DNA from: an uncultured Bacteroidales bacterium
GTDB lineage: Bacteria; Bacteroidota; Bacteroidia; Bacteroidales; UBA932
NCBI GenBank assembly: GCA_934725015.1
Contig: CAKVAS010000012.1
Span: 22,841 to 86,840 of the forward strand
Direction of reading: 5' to 3'
DNA length: 64,000 bases
Shown here: positions 16,290 through 25,347 of the stretch, one piece after another
How the letters are laid out: each line of letters opens with the position of its first letter
How positions within the stretch are numbered: position 1 is the first letter of the stretch
Made by a program: the position numbers and the translations under genes
Notes under the pieces: generated by a model
Told to the model about the DNA's origin: nothing
The model's database searches: none
Seen by the model: the letters and a program-made list of their open reading frames with translations, nothing else

Positions 16290-17789
16290 TTATTTCCAGT
16301 TCGGATTTTCTATAAGTGTCGGTTTTGCATTCGGGATAAAGTCATTCGTCGAATTGTTCGTATCGACAAGCTTCCCGTCATCACCGACCTTCCTGCGGAC
16401 AGATGTTCCGCGTTCCTCCTTAGCCACGGACTTGTTCTGACAGCAGTGTGTAGAACCAGCATCCAGAGACTCGTCAAAAGAATTTGTAAAGAAGTCATTC
16501 ACGACAGTAAGGTTCACAGCATCAATCACCCAGCTGTTCGGAACCTTGTAAGCGCTCGACACATTCATCTCAAAATCGCCTGCCAATGAGTGGTTTATAT
16601 ACTTTCCCTCCCACTTGTAATCGGCGAGGAATTTTTCTGAATCCACCGATGCCGGCGGCAGGGCTATGGCGCACCCCTTGTAGCCCCGGTCGTTGACAAT
16701 CCACACACTCAGACTGTAGGTAAACCAGATGTCAAGGTTCGTAATTTCCGGATTGTCAATGTCCTGATTGGATGCGCTTGTTGACTTGTCATACCACTCA
16801 AAGTCGGCGTGCGAAAGATCAAAAGAATTTGAGTTGGTTGCAAGATGGTTCTGGGCATTGTTTGCAATAATCAGAGATTTGCCCGGAGCCACGGGAACAT
16901 CTTTACCTTTGCCCGGAATGCAATATACTATCCCCACCCCGCAGTAATCGGATTTGATAGGTTTCTCGAACTCAAAGTTCTGGCTTGACGCAAATTTAGC
17001 CTCCAGAATCATTATACCGTCGGCATACAGAGTCTCATCCGAATTGTTCGTAAGGCGGAAATATTGGTCTCCGCGGAATTTGTCAGGGTTTCCGGTCTCC
17101 GGGATGATGGTGCCGGTGAAGAATATCTCCTCAATCAGCAGCTCGCCCGGCTCGATGTTGCGCCAGCTCTGCTTGATGTTGAAGGTCTTGACGGTCTCCC
17201 CGTCACCATTCTGCACGAGCACGGTCGCATCGCGGTAGTCGTCGCCCGGATTTGCTGCGAAACTGAGCGTGAGAGCCTTGGAATCGACATCGCGCGAAAG
17301 TTCGGAAATCCAGTCGCAGCCCTCGGAAATCGAGAGCGTGTAGTGCTTGGCGCTCACCGCAAGCGTCTTTTCGCCTCCACGGGCGCGAACGGCAACATCC
17401 TCTTCGGTCCTGTCCTCCGGGCGCACAGGCTCGGCGTCCTGGACAAGGGCTATGTCCTCGTGCTGCGCAAGTTCCTCCGGACCGTAGCTGACTGTAATCA
17501 CGGCTGTCCTGCCCTTCTCGTTTTCGTTGGCGTTCACCTTGACCGTCACCTCAGCGTTTCCGTCGCCTTCAGCAGGGGTCACTTCAAACCATGCCTCGCC
17601 TTCCCCGGCATCGGTGGTGATGGTCCACGCGCAGTTCGCGGTGATTGCGAACGACAGCTCGGCCGCCTCAAAGCCGGTCGGGAGTTCATGTTTGTCAACG
17701 CTTAGCTGAGGAACAAACTTTTCCTCTTCCTTTTCGCAGCCGGCAAGAACAACGAGCGCGGCCGCAAGAGCTACAAAAATCTTTTTCAT
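16290..17789 (-). CDS. BACON/DUF4876 lipoprotein
   Basis: 499 aa. It has a lipoprotein signal (MKKIFVALAAALVVLAGC, lipid cysteine C18) and two Ig-like BACON-type domains (about 28-115 and 130-205, each with the 'CdWi...a' strand pattern). From about residue 210 there is a region like DUF4876 (GELLIEEIFFTGTIIPETG, DQYFRLTNNSDETLYADG). DUF4876 genes usually sit with a TonB receptor and a DUF6850 barrel, as here. It is likely surface-exposed and takes part in ligand capture; the ligand is unknown. A REP-like array separates it from the barrel gene. Confidence 0.8.
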   Translation of the reverse strand: MKKIFVALAAALVVLAGCEKEEEKFVPQLSVDKHELPTGFEAAELSFAITANCAWTITTDAGEGEAWFEVTPAEGDGNAEVTVKVNANENEKGRTAVITVSYGPEELAQHEDIALVQDAEPVRPEDRTEEDVAVRARGGEKTLAVSAKHYTLSISEGCDWISELSRDVDSKALTLSFAANPGDDYRDATVLVQNGDGETVKTFNIKQSWRNIEPGELLIEEIFFTGTIIPETGNPDKFRGDQYFRLTNNSDETLYADGIMILEAKFASSQNFEFEKPIKSDYCGVGIVYCIPGKGKDVPVAPGKSLIIANNAQNHLATNSNSFDLSHADFEWYDKSTSASNQDIDNPEITNLDIWFTYSLSVWIVNDRGYKGCAIALPPASVDSEKFLADYKWEGKYINHSLAGDFEMNVSSAYKVPNSWVIDAVNLTVVNDFFTNSFDESLDAGSTHCCQNKSVAKEERGTSVRRKVGDDGKLVDTNNSTNDFIPNAKPTLIENPNWK

Positions 17790-17837
17790 AAAAATACTAA
17801 AAATTAAAACTGTTATAATAAATATGAATCTTATGTG

Positions 17838-18010
17838 TTATGCTGTCATTTCGAACGATATTATGCTGTCATTTCGAACAATATTATGCTGTCATTTCGA
17901 ACGATATTATGCTGTCATTTCGAAAACAATATTATGCTGTCATTTCGAACGAAGTGAGAAATCTTTGCGCAGAGATTTCTCGACTCCACTTCGTTTCGCT
18001 CGAAATGACA
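17838..18010. repeat. REP-like array A with long palindromic head
   Basis: Five near-tandem copies of a 23-26 bp unit built on TGCTGTCATTTCGAAC (17838-17958) end in an imperfect palindrome of about 73 bp (17938-18010: TGTCATTTCGA ... TCGAAATGACA, with AGAAATCT and AGATTTCT inside). The same core recurs at 28616-28760 and 29620-29762. It lies between two genes of the TonB operon and could stabilise or attenuate the mRNA. Confidence 0.8.
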
Positions 18011-18019
18011 ATCTGACAA

Positions 18020-19654
18020 TCAAAAACATAATCCAATCGCAACGACTCCTGTGTCACGGTTTTCGCCCGAAAGGAAAAACGAATGACGGCATGAGGCGCG
18101 AAGATAAACCGCCGTCCGCAAGCCGACGGATCGCTGCAATCTAAAGCCCGCGTCGGCAAGGACAAGGGCGTCGTTCAGACGCTCGTACATGCTCCCGTAA
18201 TGCGCCGCGACCTTTGCCTCACATCGCCCCTCCGGAAGAGCCAGACCGCCTCGGACGCTGCCGTAGCCTCCGGTTCCGAACTCGACTGTGACCACCCATT
18301 TTCCATGAATGAGCCACCGTCCTACAGCCTCCAGCGTACCTCCGAGCCTGTCAAAGGCGAAGGAGCCTGAAGGGTAGCGGTAGGAAGAGTTCCAGTGCAG
18401 CCACTCTACGCGCCCGAGCAGAGACCAGTCCCGACCTCCGGAACGCCGCCATGTCAGCACGGCCCCGGCATCGGTGCAGGCCTTGAGAGAGCGGTACATC
18501 GGCATAGTGTAGAGCACATTATAGATGTTTCCCAAGCCGTTGTCTATCATGTTCTCCCGTCCGTCGGACAGTTCCGCTGAGGCATCGGCATACACGCCCC
18601 AGTCAAAGGAGGCCGAACTGCCCCGGTATGCGAGAGAGACATATCCCCGATGCCGCAGCATCCTCGTAATCGGCACTTTGTTCTGATTGGCAAGTGTGCG
18701 GTTCACGTCAAACAGGGCATATCCCGCAAGCGCATAGAATCCGCCGGAACGCAGCGGCATCAGCGAGAGAGCGACGTCACAGCCGGTTCCACGGTAGCGC
18801 GTAGCGCAGTAGTCGCCCGAGCCGGCGAAGCGCTCGAAATGGGTTCCGAGCCCCGTGAAATGCAGTTCGGAGGTGTTGGCGCCGCGCTCGTTCATGAAAC
18901 TGACCTCCTGAAACTGGCGGTAGAGCCGCAGGGAGGCGTCGGCATTGAGCCGGTAGCTGTCGAAGAGGAGGCCGGCGGAGAGGTCGAGACGGAAGTCCGA
19001 GACGACGCTGCGCGGGCGCGGGTCGGTCTGCCGGTACTCGTGGAGGGCACGGTAACCGGCTCCAAGTCCCCAGTTGAAGCGGCTCAGGCGCATCGCGTAG
19101 CCGCCGTAAAATGAATACTGGGAGGTGCGCAGGTCGCCTCCGAGAGAATCGGCCATCACATAAGGCGCGAGCAGTTCATAGTCGGAGACGGAGTTCCAGC
19201 GGACATTGCGCTTCACCCCGTTGTAGTAGTCGGCTCCGGCCACAGCCACGGAACATTCGTTCAGAATGACATGAGAGCGGACGTTGAACTCCCCCGTCAT
19301 GGCGGCGTCGCCGAGAGGCTCAAGAACCGCAGAGCTTTCCTGCCGCCAGTTGAAGCGAGCCTCGACCTGAGTCAGGGAATGGCGGCACGCGAAAAGCCGT
19401 GAGGCCGTGTTGTGCTCCGAGACTTCGCGCCCGACGGTCTCAACAGGGGTCTCCGCCTCAAACGAACGCTGCGTTACCGTCAGCGAGTCTGCTTCGGCAC
19501 GGGACACCTGACGGGCTGCCCGAGAATGGACTTTCGGAGAATCGCCGGTAGCAGATGAAATGTCGGCAGCCTCCGTGGATGGAGACGCATAGACCTGCAG
19601 GGACAGGAGCGAAACGGCCGCCGGAATCATTGATATGGCACTCAAAAGTTTCAT
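18020..19654 (-). CDS. DUF6850-type outer-membrane beta-barrel protein
   Basis: 544 aa with an N-terminal signal sequence (MKLLSAISMIPAAVSLLSLQ). The rest shows alternating amphipathic strands rich in Tyr, Arg and Gly, and the C-terminus ends on aromatic Phe (GVVAIGLCF), as is common for outer-membrane barrels. Length and place beside TonB and DUF4876 genes fit the DUF6850 family. It overlaps the lipoprotein gene upstream by 4 bp (ATGA). It probably serves the same uptake system; the substrate is unknown. Confidence 0.72.
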   Translation of the reverse strand: MKLLSAISMIPAAVSLLSLQVYASPSTEAADISSATGDSPKVHSRAARQVSRAEADSLTVTQRSFEAETPVETVGREVSEHNTASRLFACRHSLTQVEARFNWRQESSAVLEPLGDAAMTGEFNVRSHVILNECSVAVAGADYYNGVKRNVRWNSVSDYELLAPYVMADSLGGDLRTSQYSFYGGYAMRLSRFNWGLGAGYRALHEYRQTDPRPRSVVSDFRLDLSAGLLFDSYRLNADASLRLYRQFQEVSFMNERGANTSELHFTGLGTHFERFAGSGDYCATRYRGTGCDVALSLMPLRSGGFYALAGYALFDVNRTLANQNKVPITRMLRHRGYVSLAYRGSSASFDWGVYADASAELSDGRENMIDNGLGNIYNVLYTMPMYRSLKACTDAGAVLTWRRSGGRDWSLLGRVEWLHWNSSYRYPSGSFAFDRLGGTLEAVGRWLIHGKWVVTVEFGTGGYGSVRGGLALPEGRCEAKVAAHYGSMYERLNDALVLADAGFRLQRSVGLRTAVYLRASCRHSFFLSGENRDTGVVAIGLCF

Positions 19655-20124
19655 TTCAGCACAGTCAGTTCAAGAATCATCGTCTCGCTCGCATCCAGCA
19701 GGGTGACCGCCGACTCGTAGGTGTTGTTTCCGGCGTAGCGGACCTTAATCTTCGAGCCGTCGTCGAGGGTGGCGGTGCCGTCGAACGAGAGCATATACAC
19801 GCCCCGTGGAATCCTCACGGTGCAGCGCCCATTGACAAATGCCGGATAGTCAAAGCTCTGCATGGTATTCACGTTTCGTATGAACGTTCCCTTGAGGCTG
19901 TTGTCGGCAGTGATGAGCACGGCCTTGGCTCCGTCCGGCAGCTCGGTTTCGAGCGTCAGCGATGTGAAGAGCGCCGCGTCGTCATATTCCGTACATCCCG
20001 AAAACATCACGAGGCACACGGCAAGCGCGGGAATATATCGGCAATGTCCTGTCCCGATATTCCCTATCATTCGTCCAATCATATTCACAATCATATTCAT
20101 AATCATATTCATACACCCGTTCAC
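19651..20124 (-). CDS. Small lipoprotein of the TonB operon
   Basis: 157 aa if started at the GTG at 20124. The start is uncertain because a 12-bp repeat supplies several in-frame ATGs (20112 and later). A lipobox LVMFSGC follows the hydrophobic stretch YIPALAVCLVMF. The mature part of about 110 residues looks like a beta-sandwich (GTFIRNV, YMLSFDGTATLDDG). The gene starts 4 bp after the TonB receptor stop and overlaps the DUF6850 gene by 4 bp, so the three are one translation-coupled operon. No family is recognised. Confidence 0.7.
   Translation of the reverse strand: MNGCMNMIMNMIVNMIGRMIGNIGTGHCRYIPALAVCLVMFSGCTEYDDAALFTSLTLETELPDGAKAVLITADNSLKGTFIRNVNTMQSFDYPAFVNGRCTVRIPRGVYMLSFDGTATLDDGSKIKVRYAGNNTYESAVTLLDASETMILELTVLK
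20077..20112. repeat. 12-bp tandem repeat in the lipoprotein start region
   Basis: Three copies of AATCATATTCA(C/T) at 20077-20088, 20089-20100 and 20101-20112. On the coding strand they add in-frame MNMI-type residues and alternative ATG codons at the signal peptide. Copy number changes keep the frame but alter start choice. Confidence 0.75.
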
Positions 20125-20128
20125 CTCA

Positions 20129-22819
20129 TCATATTCTGAAGTTCAGTTCCATCCCGAAGTAAGGCATCACCTCGCGACGGATTTCCACCCCCATCCTCGT
20201 TATGTACGACGGCGTATAGTCCAGAATCTTGTTGACGAACACGGCAATCGAAAGGCGGTCGCGATAGAGTTTTTTCGTCACTTTCAGATTCACGTTCATG
20301 CTGAAGGGCACACGGTTGTAGAGGAAAATGGAGTCGTCGCGCTCGGGCTTTATCATCAGGGCGAGCACTCCGTTCGCCGTCGATTCTTCCGTAAACTCGT
20401 GTGTCTCAAGGTTTTTGTCGATATACGCGAGAGGATACGGGTTGCGCCAGCCGTTCTGATTTCCCGTGAACCACTGGCATTGGAATGAAGTCGAGAATAT
20501 GAGTCCGAAACGGGGAATCTGGGTGTCGAAGGTGAAATTCGTGTTGAAGCTGTCCCTCAGATAGTTGTCACTGTTTTCGTAGATTCCGACATACGGATAT
20601 GTCTTGCCGGAGACGACGACCGAAGGACGGTAATACTGCGGAAGCGAGTTCATGTACCTCGTGCGGAACCATGCGCCGCTTACCGTGAGCTTGGTCCGGA
20701 GAACGTCGAGCCGCTTCGTCGCGAGGGTGAATTCGACGCCCTCTTTCTTCGTGCGGCTGCCGTTTGTGACGAATGTGTATGAAACCAACAATGTGTCAGG
20801 CTGGTACGGAAGGTTTTCGAGGCTCGGAGGGCCGGTCAGCGCGTCCTTATCGACCGCGCTCTCGTCGTAGTCCTTGTAAATCACGCGGGTGTAGTCGGAG
20901 CTGTTGTTGCGGAATCCGGAGGTCATGTCTTCCTGAAAGTACGTCAGCGCGAACGACCAGCCGTTCCACTGCGCGTCCGCGCGAACTTCCCACTTGAAGT
21001 TGCGTGCCGCAGCAAGGCTGTAGTTCGTAGGGTCTATCTTCTTGACGAACAGGTTTATGCGGCGCTTGCTCTCATCTGTAGGCCAGTAGTTGAACTGGGT
21101 GATGTCGTAGTATATCGGATTCGGGAAGAGCTGAGCCATGGTCGGAAGCTTGGTGTGCTGCCCGATGCCGGAAGAGACTGCCCATTTGAACGGCTCCCCT
21201 CCGAGCGTAAGTTCAGGGAAATTCAGGCGGAGGTTCAGCCGGGGGTCGAGGTGCAGCCTGCCGTTGATTTCGTAGCGGCTTCCGAGTCCGAGCATCATCC
21301 CGGCGCGAATCCCGGCCATAGCCTCTATGCGGAAACGTCCCGCGTTCCAGGTGAAGTTGTCCTCCGCGTAGGCGGAGAGCTGATGGTTGGCCGGAATGAG
21401 GCTGAAGTTTCGCGGACGCACGTTCATGTCCGGGGAGAACGGCTTGAAAGGGTCGAAAATCACGCCCTTGCCGAAGTTCTTGTCAAGGTTCCACTCCAGA
21501 CCGAAGCGGAAATCGTGGCTCGTGTGCTCCGTGGCTGCATAACAGAGTGTCGCAGCCTTGAGGTAGGCATAGAAAGGACGCCCATCGACCTTCATTGTCG
21601 CCTCGTATTTGTAGGGTACCGTCACGGCATCGTGCTCGCCCTCGTCCAGCGAGGTGGAGAGCGGCACGGGAGAGCCGAGGACGACATACTTCCACCTGTC
21701 GATGAGGTCATATTCCCCCGTTGCGGAGGCCGTGAGGGAGAATTTGCGGAAGAATCCGTTTTCCTTGTTGCGGAGGCTGAACTCGCCGCCTGCGACAAAG
21801 CGGTTGTATTTCGAGTCGTACGTCTCTATCGGGCCGCAGTCGCCGAAGTCGAGGTCCTTGTCCGCCTTGCGCGTGTCGAAGGAACCGGTGTAGTCGAGGT
21901 TGCCGCTCATCGAAATCTGGAAGCGGTCGAGGGAGAAGTTCTTGCCGACGCGGTAGCTGAACGTGAAGCGGCGGTAGTTCTGACGGGGGTTGCGGGGTTC
22001 GTTCTTTGAATCAAGGACATTGAAGTCCAGATTCATGGTCAGCTTATCATGCCCCCCCCATTCAAAGCCCTTGCCGGTGTAGAACAGCATGCTCTTCATG
22101 TCGGCCTTGAAGCGTGCCCTGAGGTCGTGTCCGCCCTGACGGCGCTTTATCTTCACCATTCCGCTGGTGAGGTCGCCGTACTCGACGGAGGGGATGCCGC
22201 GGACAATCTCGACGGACTCGATGTCGTCGGTCGGGATGGTTCTCATGTCGGCCCCGGCATTGACGAACGAGCTTCCGTAGCTGCTCCAGACCGGAGTCGC
22301 CTGAAGATTGGCGTCGTTGTTCAGCGGGATGCCGTCGATGAGGAACTTCGTGCCGAGCGATGAGGTTGAGTAGTTGCCGTCGGAAAGCGAGGCGGCTGCA
22401 CGGAGGTTTATGGTCTGCGGGGCTCCGAGAACCTGGTCTTCGGCGCGTCCTCCGGGAAGAAGCTCAAGCAGGTCGGCGAAGCTGGACGGCTGGATGTGCT
22501 CTATGGCCTCCTCCCCTATCTTCGACGAGTTCACGACGCCGTGGGACTCGGTGGCGGTGACCACGGCCTCGTGCAGGTTGAAGTGCATCGCGGCTACGTC
22601 TGCCGTGTCCGCCCCGGAAACCGCGCCAGCAGTTCCGGCGTCCGCAGTTCCGGCTCCCGCGCTCCGGTCTGGCCTGGCGGTGGTTTGAGCGGCCCTGACC
22701 GCATTCTGTCCGGCCGACGGCAATGTCGCAAGCAACAGCGCCGCCACTACAGCCGCTTTGACTGGGAACCCCGAGGCAAGATTACCGAACAATCCGTATT
22801 TGACACCCGAAAATGACAT
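20129..22819 (-). CDS. TonB-dependent outer-membrane receptor
   Basis: 896 aa from the ATG at 22819 (MSFSGVKYGLFGN). A reading from the TTG at 22849 is rejected because it overlaps the -7 box. A signal segment (VAALLLATLPSAGQ) and a Gly/Ala-rich linker lead to a TonB-box-like EAVVTAT, a plug domain (FLIDGIPLNNDANLQ, DIESVEIVRGIPSVEYG) and a barrel of about 650 residues ending in MELNFRI. It imports a ligand using TonB energy. The partner lipoproteins suggest a peptide, metal-complex or haem type rather than SusC/D, since no SusD is present. An eight-G run lies inside at 22052-22059. Confidence 0.9.
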   Translation of the reverse strand: MSFSGVKYGLFGNLASGFPVKAAVVAALLLATLPSAGQNAVRAAQTTARPDRSAGAGTADAGTAGAVSGADTADVAAMHFNLHEAVVTATESHGVVNSSKIGEEAIEHIQPSSFADLLELLPGGRAEDQVLGAPQTINLRAAASLSDGNYSTSSLGTKFLIDGIPLNNDANLQATPVWSSYGSSFVNAGADMRTIPTDDIESVEIVRGIPSVEYGDLTSGMVKIKRRQGGHDLRARFKADMKSMLFYTGKGFEWGGHDKLTMNLDFNVLDSKNEPRNPRQNYRRFTFSYRVGKNFSLDRFQISMSGNLDYTGSFDTRKADKDLDFGDCGPIETYDSKYNRFVAGGEFSLRNKENGFFRKFSLTASATGEYDLIDRWKYVVLGSPVPLSTSLDEGEHDAVTVPYKYEATMKVDGRPFYAYLKAATLCYAATEHTSHDFRFGLEWNLDKNFGKGVIFDPFKPFSPDMNVRPRNFSLIPANHQLSAYAEDNFTWNAGRFRIEAMAGIRAGMMLGLGSRYEINGRLHLDPRLNLRLNFPELTLGGEPFKWAVSSGIGQHTKLPTMAQLFPNPIYYDITQFNYWPTDESKRRINLFVKKIDPTNYSLAAARNFKWEVRADAQWNGWSFALTYFQEDMTSGFRNNSSDYTRVIYKDYDESAVDKDALTGPPSLENLPYQPDTLLVSYTFVTNGSRTKKEGVEFTLATKRLDVLRTKLTVSGAWFRTRYMNSLPQYYRPSVVVSGKTYPYVGIYENSDNYLRDSFNTNFTFDTQIPRFGLIFSTSFQCQWFTGNQNGWRNPYPLAYIDKNLETHEFTEESTANGVLALMIKPERDDSIFLYNRVPFSMNVNLKVTKKLYRDRLSIAVFVNKILDYTPSYITRMGVEIRREVMPYFGMELNFRI
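22052..22059 (-). repeat. Eight-G homopolymer inside the TonB receptor
   Basis: Encodes part of FEWGGHDK at about codon 254 of the receptor. The frame is intact at eight; a gain or loss of one base would truncate the barrel. Confidence 0.8.
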
Positions 22820-22846
22820 ATTGAACACGCTACCGATTTTGCGCTG

Positions 22847-22878
22847 CAAAGGTAGCCCGCCGCCGCACGAGCGGCAAT
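22847..22878 (-). promoter_or_regulatory. Promoter of the TonB operon
   Basis: -33 ATTG (22875-22878), 20 bp spacer, -7 TACCTTTG (22847-22854), then 27 bp to the ATG at 22819. It is identical in layout to the upxY promoter. Confidence 0.8.
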
Positions 22879-22970
22879 CGCCAAATTTCGGTATATTGAA
22901 AAGCCGCCGTCACCAAATCTTGTGACGACGGCAGGTATCTCTCACCATATCTCAAAAGTCTGTTCAGCCG

Positions 22971-23024
22971 ATACTCAAGCACTTGTATAACTATACTCAG
23001 GCACTTATACTCAAGCACTTATAC
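22971..23024. repeat. Tandem 18-22 bp repeat upstream of the TonB promoter
   Basis: Three copies of ATACTCA(A/G)GCACTT(A/G)TA at 22971, 22993 and 23007, the last two overlapping. They occupy the intergenic stretch between the antiporter stop and the TonB promoter. Confidence 0.65.
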
Positions 23025-23068
23025 AGCAAGCGAGATAAGCGGGATGAAGAAAAAGATGGGACCGCTTT

Positions 23069-24262
23069 TTATTCGCCCGCGTCGTCCTGAGTATAGGTTT
23101 TCAGCGCCAACTTCTTCACCAGCATCACAAAGCCGCCCGTAAGGATGAGGTTGAGCACAATCGTGAGCACGGAAATCAGCAGGAGCGGGCCGCCGAGACC
23201 GTAGCTGATGGCTATGAAAATCACGCCGGCTCCGACCTCGCCCCGGGTGAACATTCCGATTGAGAGGGCAAGACGCTCACTGAACTTTCGGTCGCGGTAG
23301 AATGCCAGCGGCATAAGCTTTCCGATGTTCGAGAGCAGGGAGACGACTATCACATGGACGGCAATCATGCCCCAGGACATCATCGGGAGCGACGCCGTCA
23401 CCGAGTCCGGATTCGCCGGCTGCGAGCTCATGTCAACTCCGATGAACTGCGGCATGCTCACGCCGACAAGGAACATGAAGAGATATGAAATCGCCGTCGC
23501 CACGTTCGTCTCCGTCTTTGACTCGATATGCTGCGGCTTCATGACCATTCCGAGGATGAACGCCGGGAGCAGAACCTCGATGTGTATGCCCTCGTGCGGG
23601 CCGAGATAGTATTCGGAGACGTGATATATTCCCTGGGTGAAGGCGATGACGATGACAGAATAGCCGAGAATGGCCTTCCAGTCCTGTCTCATGCCATATT
23701 TCCCCATCTGCTTCCAGCCGAAGACGAGGAGGAACATGACAATCGCGAGTATCACGCCCATCTGCCATTTCATCCCTATCATGAAGACCTGAAGCGGAAT
23801 CATCAGGAGTATGGTGTCGAGGTCGTCGAAAATCGCGAGGACCTGTATTTTCTTATACATCCAGCTGGACTTCAGCCTCAGGGCGGCGAGCATGGTGAAG
23901 AGTATGCCGGCGGATGTCGGGGCCGCGAAACGGCTTATCAGCAGGGTTTCCTTCCAGAGGTCGCCGCTCCCCCATTTGCAGGAAGGAAAGAGGACGAAAA
24001 TGTAGTAGAGCGCGATGAGAATCCACGGCATCGCGGCGGCGACCATGGCGACGAAATAGTCAAGCGCGTAGGATTTCCACCGCGTCTTGTCGATTTCAAA
24101 CTCGCGTCCGACGTTTATCATTATGAATGCAAGGCAGATGTAGAGGAATATGTCCGTGACCAACTTCACGGAATGGGTCGCGCCGCCGGCAAGAAAAGGG
24201 AGAACCTGCGACACTGCAAGTCCTGCAAGGAGAAAGACGGAAAAGGAGAGAACTTTCTTCAT
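23069..24262 (-). CDS. CPA2-type cation:proton antiporter
   Basis: 397 aa from the ATG at 24262 (MKKVLSFSVFLLAGLA). The longer reading from the TTG at 24316 overlaps the promoter. There are about 12 hydrophobic helices, with the acidic pair in AIFDDLDTILL and the GREFEIDKTRW and MFTRGEVGAGVIFIA segments typical of Na+/H+ exchangers of the KefB/NhaS3 type. It sits in the inner membrane and probably exchanges Na+ or K+ for H+. It lacks cytoplasmic TrkA/RCK domains. It is monocistronic with a clear promoter. Confidence 0.82.
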   Translation of the reverse strand: MKKVLSFSVFLLAGLAVSQVLPFLAGGATHSVKLVTDIFLYICLAFIMINVGREFEIDKTRWKSYALDYFVAMVAAAMPWILIALYYIFVLFPSCKWGSGDLWKETLLISRFAAPTSAGILFTMLAALRLKSSWMYKKIQVLAIFDDLDTILLMIPLQVFMIGMKWQMGVILAIVMFLLVFGWKQMGKYGMRQDWKAILGYSVIVIAFTQGIYHVSEYYLGPHEGIHIEVLLPAFILGMVMKPQHIESKTETNVATAISYLFMFLVGVSMPQFIGVDMSSQPANPDSVTASLPMMSWGMIAVHVIVVSLLSNIGKLMPLAFYRDRKFSERLALSIGMFTRGEVGAGVIFIAISYGLGGPLLLISVLTIVLNLILTGGFVMLVKKLALKTYTQDDAGE

Positions 24263-24313
24263 CGGAGAATGTTTTGTTTCGCCAAAGCCTAAACCGTTTA
24301 CACTTTGGGGCGG

Positions 24314-24345
24314 CAAATATACGAAATTGCCCCGTTTCCCGCAAT
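24314..24345 (-). promoter_or_regulatory. Promoter of the antiporter gene
   Basis: -33 ATTG (24342-24345), exactly 20 bp, -7 TATATTTG (24314-24321); the ATG follows at 24262. Confidence 0.75.
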
Positions 24346-24357
24346 AGCGGTCAGCGG

Positions 24358-25047
24358 CTAAAGATCCCGTATCTTGAAGATGTTGTAGGAAATCCCCTTG
24401 TCGTCGGCGCTGTCGCCCTCGTGCCTCTTGAGGGCGCGGACCACACGGACAGTGACGGGCAGGGCGATGATTTCATAGACGGTCTTGAGGAAAACCTGCC
24501 AGAGCATCATCTTTGGAAGTTCGGCGGCAGGAATGACGCCGAGGAAGGCAATCGGGAAGAATATGAGGCTGTCGAAGCCCTCGCCGGCCAGAGTGCTGAG
24601 TATGGCGCGCAGGGAGAAGCGCCTCTCGCCGTCGCGGAGCTTCATCTTGCTCATGACGAACGCGTTGGCGAACGAGCCGGCGATGAACGCGACGAATGAC
24701 GCTGCGGCTATGCGAGGGGCAATCCCGAAGATGGAGTGGAACCCCGCCTGATTGTCCCAGTAGGGAGCGGGAGGAATGACGTCGCAGAGAGCGCCCATGG
24801 CGACGACGAAGAAATTCATCGCGAACCCGGTCCAGATGAGAAGGCGCGCCCGGGCATATCCCCAGACCTCGCATACGCAGTCGTTGATGATGTAGCTTAT
24901 CGGAAAGACTAAAAGACCGCCCGTCAATGAAATCGGGCCGACCGCAATCTGCTTTGTTTCAAGGAGGTTTGCCGTGATGAGGCAGACGCAGAAAAGGATG
25001 CCGAAAAGCATAAACAGCACACTCACATTTTGTGATTTTTTGTTCAT
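24358..25047 (-). CDS. Queuosine precursor transporter (YhhQ/VUT family)
   Basis: 229 aa with about six membrane helices and the family signatures PISYIINDCVCEVWGYARAR and LAGEGFDSLIFFPIAF. YhhQ proteins import preQ0/preQ1 for queuosine in tRNA wobble positions. The acidic/Cys pattern IINDCVCEVWG is conserved. Its leader of about 80 bases contains a hairpin but I could not match it to a preQ1 riboswitch. Monocistronic. Confidence 0.87.
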   Translation of the reverse strand: MNKKSQNVSVLFMLFGILFCVCLITANLLETKQIAVGPISLTGGLLVFPISYIINDCVCEVWGYARARLLIWTGFAMNFFVVAMGALCDVIPPAPYWDNQAGFHSIFGIAPRIAAASFVAFIAGSFANAFVMSKMKLRDGERRFSLRAILSTLAGEGFDSLIFFPIAFLGVIPAAELPKMMLWQVFLKTVYEIIALPVTVRVVRALKRHEGDSADDKGISYNIFKIRDL

Positions 25048-25166
25048 TGTTTTAGAGGTTTCAACTACTCCGGGTATATTCCCGCCCGGTGGCCATAAGC
25101 AAAACAGCCCCGGGATAATATTTCAAAGCGGGTGCGAAGTTACGCATATTTTTGATATTTTCAAAT
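25048..25166 (-). promoter_or_regulatory. Promoter and structured leader of the YhhQ gene
   Basis: TTTG (25162-25165), 19 bp, TAACTTCG (25135-25142) form a promoter. The transcript then holds CCGGG-N10-CCCGG and a nearby CCCGGGG stretch that could fold before the start codon. No known riboswitch consensus was recognised. Confidence 0.45.
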
Positions 25167-25347
25167 TCCCCTACATATCGTCCGCCCCGTTGTCGGACGA
25201 TGTCCGGATTCCGAACGCCGCAATCGCAACAATTCATAACAAAGGCATACTCATCTGCCGATGATGCGATACTTTTGCAGCGTTTTTCGGAGAAACGGGA
25301 TTCCGGATACCCGAAGGCAATGTCAGTAGTGTTAAATTTATAGAATT

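Noticed and set aside
17838..18010. CRISPR array
   Set aside because: Repeat units are adjacent with very short variable parts, the end is a large palindrome, and no cas genes are present; this fits a REP-type array.
21155..22009. 284-codon plus-strand ORF opposite the TonB receptor
   Set aside because: Antisense of a clear outer-membrane receptor; low-complexity Val/Glu/Arg composition.
22820..22849. Longer TonB receptor from TTG 22849
   Set aside because: The extension overlaps the -7 box (22847-22854), so it cannot be translated from that promoter.
25048..25140. preQ1 or TPP riboswitch before the YhhQ gene
   Set aside because: Neither consensus could be matched; only a hairpin is supported.
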